Shown here piece after piece: positions 45,690 to 56,090 of a DNA stretch of 64,000 nucleotides (positions within the stretch are counted from its first letter, which is position 1; each line of letters opens with the position of its first letter). The DNA comes from Sequoia sempervirens. Its lineage: Eukaryota; Streptophyta; Pinopsida; Cupressales; Cupressaceae. The position numbers were made by a program, and so were the translations under genes. The notes beneath the pieces were generated by a model. The model saw nothing but the letters and a program-made list of their open reading frames with translations. It searched no databases and was not told the origin of the DNA. The stretch covers positions 17,480,162-17,544,161 of the forward strand of contig VDFB02000001.1 in assembly GCA_007258455.2 (NCBI GenBank), in the 5' to 3' direction.

Positions 45690-46489
45690 AAAATTAAAGA
45701 TCTAAAAAGAAAAATAAAAATCCTCAATATGTCACTAGCTGTCAACACGAATTTTCAAATTAAATGCATGTATTAACACCAACATAGCAGTCAATAGTGG
45801 GCATAATAAATATCTCTTCTTTAATTTTGATCTATTTCTAATTGATTAGCAAAGAAGAGATTAATGAATTAGGAGAGAGAATTAAGAACATGCAGAGTGG
45901 TAGGAACTAATAATGACAAATTATGCAAGCCCCATCTATAGCCTCTCGGATCTTCTCAAACCATACTTGCCATCAATGGCTAATCTTCTTTGCCTGCCAA
46001 ATCCAAGAACATAATTAAAAATAGTGCACTCCCACACTAGTTCTAGAAATTTTACGTAGACTCCCTTTAACTACCTATGCCATGCAGAACCCTTCATGCC
46101 AAATATAATAGTTTGCTAGTGAGGTACAATAGCCAAGAATTAGGGTTACGAGGAGAAAACAATGGATGAGAGAGGCATTCAAGGAAGAATAGTTAATTTT
46201 TATTCTGTCATCTTCTGCATAAATCCTTCGATAGTGGAGAGTGAAATAAACATCAATTTGAGTTATCCAAAAAGAGATCACCCAGGATGTGACAAACAAG
46301 CACAATCTCAAAATCAATGAAAATAACTATAAAATCTCATAAGTGAGGCTTACATAGATTTAATTTATCATGGTAATGTATTCAATCCTGGGGTATGCTC
46401 ATATTTATTTTGAGCATCTTATTCCGTGCATGATACTGTATCTAGAGGAGGAGGATTTGAAGCTCGAATATTTTTGGGCTTGTAAATTA
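45690..46489. other. Flank between LARD-A and the PPR pseudogene, no gene seen
   Basis: Low-copy-looking sequence. An open stretch on the minus strand (46317-46075) with a hydrophobic segment is not recognisable and is probably chance. Confidence 0.35.
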
Positions 46490-46651
46490 AATAAATGTCT
46501 TAAATTAGAAGCTTTCAAGCTAATGCGATTGGCAGGTGTAAAACCAAATTCCACAACTTTTAACCAACATCCTCTCTATGCTAAAAATAGAGCTTTGTAA
46601 AAGGGTATGGGCATCCATCAAAACATAAAGCATAGAGAAATTTCGCAGATG
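46490..46651 (+). pseudogene. PPR pseudogene, left part
   Basis: LEAFKLMRLAGVKPNSTTF is a textbook PPR helix pair, followed after a one-base shift by remnants of the next repeat (GMGIHQNI, KHREISQM). It stops at the target site of LARD-B (agatg, 46647-46651). The sequence resumes at 53290. Confidence 0.8.
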
Positions 46652-47093
46652 TGTGCCATAGAAAAATGTCCCCATGTCATTTTAATGGCCTTTTAGGTCT
46701 TGTTTCATGGTGTTGGAACTATTTTTCTTTTTATTTTATGTTGTGACATGGCTTTAACATGCTTATTTAGGTACTAAAATTAAAAAAATGACATCTTGTG
46801 AAGGTGTTGTGAAGTTTTGTAAGACATTTCTACATTCTTCTAGACTCTATTAATTACAATTTACCTAAAAATCACCTTTTTATTCATCAACAAGTCCTAT
46901 TTTGAAGTGTTGTAAAGTCTTGTAACAAGCTTTCATTCTTTTCTAAGCACATATTTACTATTTATCCCCTTTTCATGCTTTATTTGGCCCCTTTATGCTC
47001 TCATATGCTTAATTAAGTGTATTTTTGAGTATTATCCCAACAAACAACATTAAATACAACATATTTCCTAACACACATTTTCAGGTCCTAGGT

Positions 47094-47127
47094 GGGACCC
47101 ATTCACCATGGGTGGAAAATGAGTCCC
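47094..47127 (+). repeat. 34-nt dyad, LARD-B 5' LTR copy 1, loop TGGG
   Basis: Arms GGGACCCATTCACCA and TGGAAAATGAGTCCC. Confidence 0.82.
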
Positions 47128-47236
47128 CCTTGGCCCCAAATTCAAAATATTTTAAATTTCCTTTTGGGATTTTATTCAAAAAATCTTGATTTCGGCTTGT
47201 GATGAGGTATGAATGGGTAACTAAGACACAAGTGTA

Positions 47237-47244
47237 TATAAATA
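47237..47244 (+). promoter_or_regulatory. LTR TATA box of LARD-B (5')
   Basis: TATAAATA, conserved at 52259-52266 and in LARD-A. Confidence 0.65.
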
Positions 47245-47746
47245 AGTGATTTTCACCTCATTTTACATCTCCTCATACATTCAAACATTCCATCTCACAT
47301 CTCAAGCATTTAAGCATTTTATAACATCTTTTCAAGCACTTTGAAGAAGCCATTGACATTATTTTAGACTTGCATCATCAAGGCTTGGTAAGTTGATAGC
47401 AATTGCATGTTGTTAGTTTATCATTCCTTTGCATTTCATTATTTTATTAAAGGTTTGATTACCAAAATCAGGGTTTGACTAGGAAAACCCCTATTCACTA
47501 ACCTTAAACCATTTTCCCCCTACTGCATGTTTGTTTGCAGACCTAGGTATGCAGATTTGACAAGCTTTTTGGTGTTGAAGATTGGTTTACAAGTCAGCTA
47601 GGTGGTTCAAGTCAACTTAAGTCTATTCAAGCTTGGAGAAGGTTTTTTGTCTATTTCCTGTACAATTGACTTCGACAACCCAACAAGAAGTGATTTCCAA
47701 ATCTGGTGTTGCAGAGTTGTCCCCTGATTTTTTAGAAATTTGGGAG

Positions 47747-47780
47747 AGGAAAAATTTGCCACCTATGGTGAATGAGTCCC
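47747..47780 (+). repeat. 34-nt dyad, LARD-B 5' LTR copy 2, loop CCTA
   Basis: Left arm AGGAAAAATTTGCCA is decayed in its outer half; right arm TGGTGAATGAGTCCC is intact. Confidence 0.7.
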
Positions 47781-47864
47781 ACCTTAGGACTGAAAATATA
47801 AATTTTGTCAGATTCTGGATCTCAATAGACAGAAACTTGCTTTCTACAGTTTTTCACCAAGAAG

Positions 47865-47898
47865 AGGATTAATTTTCCACCCTGGGTGAATGAGACCC
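47865..47898 (+). repeat. 34-nt dyad, LARD-B 5' LTR copy 3, loop CCCT
   Basis: Arms AGGATTAATTTTCCA and GGGTGAATGAGACCC; outer left arm decayed. Confidence 0.65.
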
Positions 47899-48255
47899 AC
47901 TATGAAAAATCAATGATTTTAGTCAGCATCCACAACATTCTAGATTCGTCATACTTCACCTAGGTGCACTTTGATTTAACTCATTCCTTTCTGTTTTGCA
48001 TATTTTCTTCATTTAGTTCATTGTTGCATTAGACAATGTGTTTTCAAACATAGCAAAAATTTCACTTTTCCATTCATTTTCATTCATTCAGATCAGTCAA
48101 TTGCATTTAGTTAACTTCAATTAGGTTAGAAAACATCACACATAACATTATTTGAATCAACCATTAACATTTTTGCTCCTATCTCTCTCCTTTTAGGTGA
48201 AAAACCCTAGAAGAGCAAGAGTTATCCATAGGAGCAAAAAATCAACGGTTCATTT

Positions 48256-48267
48256 TGGTGAACTCTA
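48256..48267 (+). other. Probable primer-binding site of LARD-B
   Basis: tggtgaactcta three bases after the LTR end; shares the first eight bases with the LARD-A site. Confidence 0.5.
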
Positions 48268-48525
48268 CTTTTGAGCACTTTGAATTTTGTATTTCATTTC
48301 ATATTACATCCTAGTTTACATTTGTATTGAAATTAAATTAGAACATTGTTTTTTTTGCATTTTAGGATATTTTATATTGCATTAGTGAAAGTTGCATTTA
48401 AATTTCATTTTTGCATTGCATCTCATTGAAAAAAGTAAAATTTTGCATTTTGCATCTTTGATTGCATTATGTAGAGCACTAAAATCACATTAAATTTTCT
48501 AAAAAAAACATAAAAACATCATACT

Positions 48526-48559
48526 GGGACTCATTCGCCACCCAAGGTGAATCAATCCA
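48526..48559 (+). repeat. 34-nt dyad, LARD-B leader copy, loop CCCA
   Basis: Left arm GGGACTCATTCGCCA equals the inferred ancestor; right arm AGGTGAATCAATCCA. Starts exactly 270 nt after the start of the primer site. Confidence 0.8.
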
Positions 48560-48744
48560 TCTACAATTTTTAAACAACATTTTTAAAATCTTTTTGGTAT
48601 TTTTCTGCATTATAGTTTATTGTTCTTGCATTCTATTTTCATTTGCAGATTCTCTATTTTTCATTATTTATTGCATTTTAGCTTATTTGCATCATGTAAT
48701 TTTCTTTCAATAAGTTTTGGAATTCATTAAAATCATTGGTAGAC

Positions 48745-49730
48745 ATGTTCAATTGTCCCTTTGGCTATGACCCTATGCCCTTGAACAACCTGATGCTCCT
48801 TTAAATCCTCATGATTGTCCTCCATGTGATGTAGACATCATTGGAGAAGATGATGCTAGCATGAACATGTTCTAAAATGATTTCCTTGTTCACCTAGAAG
48901 CAAATGTAGCCTTTTATCCCTCCATGAGGTCACACCACCTTCCCACTATTGCAACTCCTAATCACTTTGCATACTTACATCCTGAAGTAACTATAGGCCC
49001 TAAGGTTCCTTCCTCAAGTGTACCTAGTCCCTCTCACCAATCACATTCACAACCCTTTTATGATCACAAAGTCACAAACACTCCTATCATCCTTGAAGAG
49101 ACATATGGTAAAGGATTCACTATATTAAGTAAACAAGGTTGTGACACAAAACATGAACATGATATCCATCAAATTCTTGAACAACAATCAACCAAAGCAC
49201 ACACAATAGGACTAGGATATCAAGATCCTTCTCATCTTGATAGATATCCTCTTCAACCTAGGAGACTTTGGGATGCTGGAATAGTGATCTTGAATGCTTC
49301 TCCTAACTGAAACATTCTTCTTGTGCATGAACAACCATTATCTCCTTCTAATGAAAAGGATGTTAGGATCCCTATGGGTCCTCTTCCTCCTATTCATGAA
49401 CAAGGTGAATCTAGCAAGTGAAAACAACCTTACAAACTCAAAGGGATCAAGTTTCCTAGACATCCTCCACTTGAATGAGAAAGGATACTTCAGCTGCTCC
49501 TAAATAAAGGTCTTCTACTTTAACCACCTCTGAATAGGTTGGATATTCATCTGAAAAACTCTATCCCATTTTGCAAATATCATCGTATTCTTGGACATCA
49601 AAGAGAAGAATGACAGACATTGAAGGAAATACTAGGTAATTATCACTTCATTGATATCAATTGCTTCCTTGTCATACCTTTAAACAATCCAAACCCCTTC
49701 GTCATGCCATAGTTGTAGAATTCCCTATTC
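48745..49730 (+). pseudogene. Gag-like ORF of LARD-B
   Basis: Begins near MFNCPFGYDP (48745). After an early frameshift one frame continues to about 49730 with a few stops. It contains a Pro/His/Ser-rich part (HLPTIATPNHFAYLHPE), a middle part with LGYQDPSHLDRYPLQPRRLW, and a Cys/His motif SIPFCKYHRILGHQREE, stop, QTLKEIL (about 49560-49625), where the stop replaces the expected last Cys. The same motif occurs in LARD-A and in the minus-strand element at 35014. Length about 330 codons. No protease or RT follows. Confidence 0.6.
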
Positions 49731-50035
49731 TCACTATTGCATGATTCTTTCACATCACTCACCTCGACTCATTCTTTCCTTTACACTTTCTGGAGGAAAA
49801 GAACCTGTTAGCCTTGTCCTTCTAATGCATTTCTCTATCTCTTAACTATGCTATTCCTTTTCCACTTATCCACTTAATATTGGGAAAACAATAACTTAGT
49901 TAATGGTTGACTTATATTTGCATTACTTTTTCCTTTTCATTTTCATGTGTGTATTGTGTTCCCCCATATTGTGCATTTGATATTCCCTCTCTTCGTACAC
50001 TTCTATTCATATCTCTATTCTTCTATATGTTGTAC

Positions 50036-50415
50036 ATTGTATTTTTCTCTTTTTTGTTTTTTGTTCTCCATTTGGGGATGACACAAAGTGTAGAGACACC
50101 CCATGTATCTTCCATGTTGACCCAAAAGGTCCTTGTATTTTTCTCATTTTTGTTTTGTGTTCCCCTTTTGGGGATGACGCCAAGCATAGAGATGTCCTAT
50201 GTCTCTTCCATGTTGACCCACAAGGTCTTTGTCTTTTTCTTTTCTTTTTTTTTGTATTCTCCTTTTGGGGATGGCATAAGTCCTTCATGTTGACCCAAAA
50301 TATTTTTTATTTTCTTTTTAACTTCTCATTTTCTTTCATTTCGCTTGAGTTTTCTTTTTAGGGATGGTGCAAAGCATTGAGACCGCAATGTCTCTTCCAT
50401 GTTGACCCAAAATGA
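50036..50415 (+). repeat. Irregular tandem repeats in the LARD-B 3' region
   Basis: The phrase ccatgttgaccca[a/c]aa recurs at about 50113, 50209, 50286 and 50398, each preceded by ttttggggatg-type sequence and a T-rich stretch. Unit length varies from about 77 to 112 bp. Open stretches here on both strands are repeat artefacts. Confidence 0.75.
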
Positions 50416-50756
50416 ACTTTATTTCCCTTTTTTTTTCACTCTTTGTGTCATTCTTCCCATTCTATGTTCTTTCGAGAATGATGACAGTTCTGAGCTTTTT
50501 CATAGAAACATTGCAGCAATGAACATACTTACCCCAAATCCATAAATCCATTATGTGTTTGGTGTGGTTTCTCTTCTAGGGGTCAACTCCCTTTCTTTTT
50601 CTTTCATTTTCCTTGACATGACATAGCCTAACTTTGAAACATATGACTTGGCATAGGGCTTTCTAGGTTGGCTCTCATGTCTTGTTTTCTTTTTGCATTT
50701 TCTTTTCTTCTCTACTTTAAAGTAATTGCTCATAGAATGATGTGTAGCAATTCCTT

Positions 50757-50772
50757 TAAAGTGGGGGGCATA
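50757..50772 (+). other. Internal purine tract of LARD-B
   Basis: aaagtggggggcatac, matching 43248-43262 of LARD-A. Confidence 0.45.
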
Positions 50773-52115
50773 CATTACCATAATTCATGTGCATCCTTGG
50801 TTCCTAGTGTAGCCTTTTCATTTATATGATGCGTTTGTCACTTTGTGGATGACATTGGGTGTGATGTCCTTCATAATTGTGATCTATCTCAGCATATTAC
50901 ATTCCTCTTAGTGGCCTGATGTGACACACTGCATCCCTTAAGTTGTGAATATACTATTCTTTGATTGGTCCTCTCTTGGAGACATTAGACATAATGTACC
51001 CTAAGTGACTAACCTTGCATGAACTGAACAAAACTCCTTTGAACCTCTTTTACACCTTTTACATTTTTACATTTTGCATTTTTTCCACCTTGCATAATGC
51101 AACTTGCATGACTGTGGTACTCTTTGTTCTTTTTGTTCATGACATTTTCCTTGTGGCACATTTTTAAAGTTATCAATGGGTATAACTTTAATATGGTTGA
51201 GTGGGAAGCCCACCTAGTGGCATGACTTTTCCTCATAGCCACTTTTCTGTTTGTGAGTGCATACCAATTAGCGTATGTATCTTACCTTTTTGGGCTTTCT
51301 CACCCTGCAGACACCTAGTTCTGTGGCCCCAAAGTGAGTACATTTGGGCCTTCTCACTCTGCAAACCATCCTGAGTTATGTCACCCAATAGTTGGTACAC
51401 ATTCTCTTTTTCAAACAATCATCCTAGATCTAATCCACAACTAGTCGGATTGACGATCGAAGCTTCATCTAATTCATCTCAACACTTGTGTGTTCCTTTG
51501 TTCTTATGCTTTTTTTTCCATGGAATCTTCATCTTGGGGGTTTGATCATCCCTCTTGATCATTTTCATTCCATCTTGCTAGCGTAAGTGAATTTGAACCC
51601 TCTTCTGGATGTTCATGGCTACTTTAGTGTGAGTTTAAAGCAAGTTCATCCTCTCACTAAAGTGGAGGCTAAATGTGTTGTAGAAAAATGACCCCTAGTC
51701 ATTTTCATGGCCTTTTAGGTCTTGTTTCATGGTCTTGGAACTATTTTTCTTTTTATTTTATGTTGTGACATGGCTTGAGCATGCTTATTTAGGTATTAAA
51801 ATTCATAGAACGATGTCTTGTGAAGGTGTTGCGAAGTGTTGTAAGACATTTCTACATTCTTCTAGCCTCTATTAATTACAATTTACTAAAAAATCACCTT
51901 TTTATTCATCAAGAAGTCCTATTTTGAAGTGTTGTAAAGTCTTGTAACAAGCTTTCATGCTTTTCTAGGTGCATCTTCGCTATTTATCCCTTTTCCATGC
52001 TTTTTTTGGCCCCTTTATGCTCTCATATGCTTAATTAAGTGTATTTTTGAGTATTATCCCGAAAAACAACATTAAATACAACATATTTCCTGACACACAT
52101 TTTTAGGTCCTAGGT

Positions 52116-52149
52116 GAGACCCATTAGCCATGGGTGGCAAATGAGTCCC
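52116..52149 (+). repeat. 34-nt dyad, LARD-B 3' LTR copy 1, loop TGGG
   Basis: Arms GAGACCCATTAGCCA and TGGCAAATGAGTCCC. Confidence 0.78.
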
Positions 52150-52782
52150 CCTTGGCCCTAAATTCAAAATATTTTAAATTTCCTTTCAGTATTTTATTCA
52201 AAAGCACTTGATGTTAGCCTATGATGTGGTATGAATGGGTAACTAATTCCCAAGTGTGTATAAATAAGCGATTTTCACCTCATTTTAGATCTCCTCATAT
52301 GTTTAAACATTCCATCTCACATCTGAAGTAGTCAAGCATTTTATAACATCTTTTCAAGCACTATTCAAGTACTTTGAAGTAGCCATTGGCATTACTTTAG
52401 ACTTGCATCATGAATGGTTTGGTATGTTGATAGAAATTGCATGTTGTTAGTTTATCATTGCTTTGCATTTCATTATTTTAATAAAGGTTTGATTACCAAA
52501 AGCAGGGTTTGACCAAGGAAAACCCCTATTCACTAACCTTAAACCATTTTCCCCCTATTGCATGTTTGTTTATAGACCTAGGTATGTAGATTTGACAATT
52601 TTTTTGGAGTTGAAAATTGGTTTACAAGTCAAATAGGTGCTTCAAGTCAACTTAAGTCTATTTCAAGCTTGGAGAAGGTTTTCTGGTTGTTTCCTGCATA
52701 ATTGACTTTGGCAACCCGACAAGTAGTGATTTCCAAATCTGGTGTTGTGGAGTTGTCTCCTAGTTTTTCAAAAAATTGGGAG

Positions 52783-52816
52783 AGGATTGATTTACCACAT
52801 ATGGAGAATGAGGCCC
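52783..52816 (+). repeat. 34-nt dyad, LARD-B 3' LTR copy 2, loop CATA
   Basis: Arms AGGATTGATTTACCA and TGGAGAATGAGGCCC. Confidence 0.68.
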
Positions 52817-52900
52817 ACCTTAGGATTGAAAGTATGAATTTTGTCATATTTTGGATCCTGATAGACATAAACTTGCTTCTGATAGTTTTTTAGCAGGAAG

Positions 52901-52934
52901 AGGAATAATTTGCCACCCTGGGTGAATAAGTCCC
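52901..52934 (+). repeat. 34-nt dyad, LARD-B 3' LTR copy 3, loop CCCT
   Basis: Arms AGGAATAATTTGCCA and GGGTGAATAAGTCCC. Confidence 0.68.
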
Positions 52935-53289
52935 ACTGTGAAAAATCACTGATTTTAGTTAGCATCCACAACATTCTAGATTCATCATACTTCACCCAGG
53001 TGCACTCTGATTTAACTCATTCCTTTCTGTTCTACATATTTTCTTCATTTAGTTCATTTTTGCATTACATAATGTGTTTTCAAACATAGCTTAAATTTCA
53101 CTTTTGCATTTGTTTTCATTCATTCAGATTGGTCAATTGCATTTAGTTAACTTCATTTTGGTTATAAAAAATCACACATAACATTATTTGAATGAACCAT
53201 TAGCATTTATGCTCATATCTCTCTCCTTTTAGGTGAAAAACCCTAGAAGAGCAAGAGTTGTCCATAGGAGCCAAAAAATCAATAGTTCA

Positions 53290-53690
53290 AGATGTTATAG
53301 TTAGAAATATTGTAGAAAAAATGTATGAAATATGGGGAGGTAAAGATAATGCACAATCTATTTTAAAGGCTTTAGAAACTTTCATGCAATGATATTGCAG
53401 ATATAAATCCAAATAAGAAAACCTTTTCCCTTGACCTCTCTACCTGTGCCAAAATGGAAGCATAAAAAGGACACACAAACTATTTGATAGAAAACCTCAA
53501 AGACATGGTCTCATGGCCTACAATGGTTGCACATATAAATTCAAACTCTTCTCTTTCTTTGGAACAAGGTATGGAAATTTACCAGAGCATTATGGAAGGG
53601 GGATTTTTATTAGATGTGGTAGATAAAATTGTCCTAGTAGGCATGTATGCAAACTATGAAATAACAAACAATGAACTTTAATTGTTCTTT
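53290..53690 (+). pseudogene. PPR pseudogene, right part
   Basis: Directly after the LARD-B target site the sequence reads DVIVRNIVEKMYEIWGGKDN, which continues the PPR repeat cut at 46651. Further repeats follow with shifts: NPNKKTFSLDLSTCAKMEA, MVSWPTMVAH and LEQGMEIYQSIMEGGFL. Stops and indels are frequent. Together with the left part it represents a PLS-type PPR gene relic. Confidence 0.82.
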
Positions 53691-53891
53691 TTTACACAAA
53701 CTACAAAAATTATAAAGCATTAAACACTATCACAAAAAATATTACACTTGCTATGCAAAGTGTTTGTAAACCACAATATTAAGAGCCTTTGAAGTTTAAA
53801 CCCTATGTTGTCCTGCTACAAAGATAATTAGACAACAAGATAATAATTATAAGCGTGACAAAACTTCTATACATCAACTAATATTCTATCT

Positions 53892-53910
53892 GCCCCATGG
53901 TGGGCACTAA
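53892..53910 (-). other. Primer-binding site next to the minus-strand LTR
   Basis: Minus strand: ttagtgcccaccatgggg, resembling the TGGCGCCCACCGTGGGG-type site of many plant Ty3/gypsy elements with transitions only. The element body to its left is lost by 53690. Confidence 0.55.
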
Positions 53911-53914
53911 AATA

Positions 53915-54856
53915 TGGATTTTTTTTTTATACTCGCTCAAAAACAAACAACCATTAGCATTGTTAGTAAACTTAAGCAAACCAAAACAAGCATCCCTATG
54001 AGATACTTGATCATTCTACATATACAAAAAAGGAAATAAGAAATCAAAGAAACTAAGTGAGAGCATAAGAAAGCAAGATCAAACTCTATACTATAGTGGG
54101 AGTGGTGCTCCTTTAATGTAGAAAGGATTCCCTTTCCCACTCGCTTGATAAGTTTCAGTTGTGATGAAGATGCAAGTTCCTATAGTGAAAATGCATAAAA
54201 TTGCAAATGGATTTCAAGTAGAAAAGACTTCTATTTATAGGTTGAAGGGATGAAGAATGGAGAGATAGGAGGAATGTGGGACGAAAGGAGATCCAATGAT
54301 ATTGTGACACTTTTCACATGGCTAATGGATGAAGGTGGATCACATTTTGGAGAATTTGCATAGTTAATGCATGTGGTTGAGATGTAAGAGGGGTGTAAGA
54401 GATATTAATGCATTTGTAAGAGGTATTAAATGAATGTGGTTGAGATATAAGAGGGGTTAATGTTTTTGGTTATTGGAGGAATATTCCCAAAGAATATGCA
54501 TTTATGAGGGAAAATAGGGTAATTTGCTAATTAAAATAATTGATTTTAATGTGTAAGTGGGTTAGTTAATCAGGGGTTGGGTTTGACCAAGCTTGAGTCA
54601 AAAGCTAGAGGATGGGTAATGGTGATTAGGGGTTAATTAATTTAGATTAATTAACTTGGAGGAATTAGGGGATTTGAAATTTAATTTAAATAATTTGATT
54701 TATTAAATCAGATGAGAGGAATTTAGGGATTTGATTAACTAAATTGATGAACAATAGTGAATTAATCTAACAAATTAATTTATTTGATTAATAGAATAAT
54801 TTGATGATAATTAATCAAAATTAGGTGCATATCGTTAGAATCATTTGAGTGTCTAC
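53915..54856 (-). repeat. Minus-strand LTR, about 942 bp
   Basis: On the minus strand it begins TGTAGACACTCAAATG (54856) and ends ...aaatcca (53915). A TATA-like ctataaatag lies near 54232-54241. Its start exactly abuts the broken copia-2 coding sequence. Loosely similar to the repeats at 21221-23281 (for example the aatgtgggac and ccaatgatat words). Confidence 0.7.
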
Positions 54857-56090
54857 AGTGTATGCATTTAATGTGAAATCAGTATCCTTTAGATACCATA
54901 AGCCATAATCTGGAGTTCCTTTTAAATATATAAATATCCTTTTTACTACGGAAACATGTGACTCTTTAGTATCTTCTTGAAATCTAGCCACAATAAAAAC
55001 TACATACATGATATCTGGTCTAGTATCAGTTAGATATAATAGTCCACCAACCATAGATCTATACTTTCTCTAATCAACCTTAGGTGATTCATCATCCTTG
55101 CTCAATTTGTAACCATCAATCATAAGAGTACATACCTGTTTATGGTCTTCCATTCCAAACTTCTTCAACATCTCTTTGACATATTTTGATTATGAAATAA
55201 AAATTCCTTTACCTATTTGATTGATTTGTAGCCCAAGGAAGAAATTCATCTCCCCAAACAATGACATATCAAACTCTTTCTGCATCTCTTTTGCAAATTT
55301 CTTACACATAGCTTCATTTTCTCCAACAATAATGTCATCCAAATACACAACCACTATGAATATTTTATCTTCCTCAAATTTGAAGTAAAGATTAATATCT
55401 GTGGTACCCTTATTAAATCCTCGTTGTATCAAATCTATGTCCAATCTTGCATACCAGGCTCTAGGAGCTTGCTTTAATCCATACAATTCCTTTTGCATTT
55501 TACAAAACATGTCTAGTTGATCTAATAATTGAAGTTCTTTTGGTTCCTCCATGTAAACTTCTTCAAATTCTTCATTGATGAAAGAAGACATCACATCAAT
55601 TTGATAAATTTTAAAGTCTTTATGTGCTGCAAATACCAAAAATATTGTGATTGGTTCCATTATAGCCATCGAGGAAAATATTTCTTCAAAGTCTATTCCT
55701 TCTACTTGTGAGTAACCCTTACAAATAATCCTTGTTTTATTTCTTACCACTTCTCCATTCTCATTCAACTTGTTTCTAAATACCCACTTAGTTTTAATTA
55801 TATTCTTATTTTTAGGTCTAGAGACTAGTTCCCAAGTCTGGTTTTCTTGAGTTGCAACTCTTCTTCCATTTCCTTCATCCAATATTCATCTTTGAATGCC
55901 TCACTATTTTTAGTTCAACTTTGGAAAGTAAACACAAATTTACCTCAACTTCAAAAACTTTTCTTCTTGGAAAGACACCTTTTCTTTTGTCTCCAATAAT
56001 TTATTCTTCAGAATGATTTCTTTGTACAAACTTATGGGTTTTAGGGGTCTTTTCTAGAGCTTCTTCCTCTTCATTCTGCACTTCTTTTTC
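54857..56090 (-). pseudogene. copia-2 RT and RNase H start, minus strand
   Basis: Reading leftwards: [51 protein letters not shown], the catalytic YLDD box (55334-55345) and EMNFFLGLQINQ, then GLLYLTDTRPDIMYVV and GLWYLKDTDFTLNAYT, where RNase H stops abruptly at the minus-strand LTR boundary (54856). Closely related to copia-1. The upstream end at 56086-56090 is the target site ttttc of the chromovirus. Confidence 0.9.

Larger units (their letters stand above)
46652..48252 (+). repeat. 5' LTR of LARD-B (1601 bp)
   Basis: Pairs with 51674-53289. TATA box TATAAATA at 47237-47244. Contains three dyads. Confidence 0.92.
46652..53289 (+). mobile_element. LARD-B: non-autonomous LTR retrotransposon
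   Basis: LTRs at 46652-48252 and 51674-53289 begin TGTGCCATAG/TGTGTTGTAG and end GGTTCA/AGTTCA. The element is flanked by a perfect 5-bp target duplication AGATG (46647-46651 and 53290-53294) and splits a PPR pseudogene. The internal 3.4 kb has a gag-like ORF and a tandem repeat block but no pol. Leader, purine tracts and 3' region match LARD-A. Confidence 0.93.
51674..53289 (+). repeat. 3' LTR of LARD-B (1616 bp)
   Basis: Pairs with 46652-48252; preceded by the purine tract aaagtggaggctaaa. TATA box at 52259-52266. Confidence 0.92.

Noticed and set aside
46075..46317. Minus-strand small ORF with a membrane-like segment
   Set aside because: No recognisable homology, no splice context, and in a decayed flank; likely chance.
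50007..50361. Overlapping open stretches on both strands with hydrophobic or Lys-rich translations
   Set aside because: They are products of the T-rich tandem repeats in the LARD-B 3' region.
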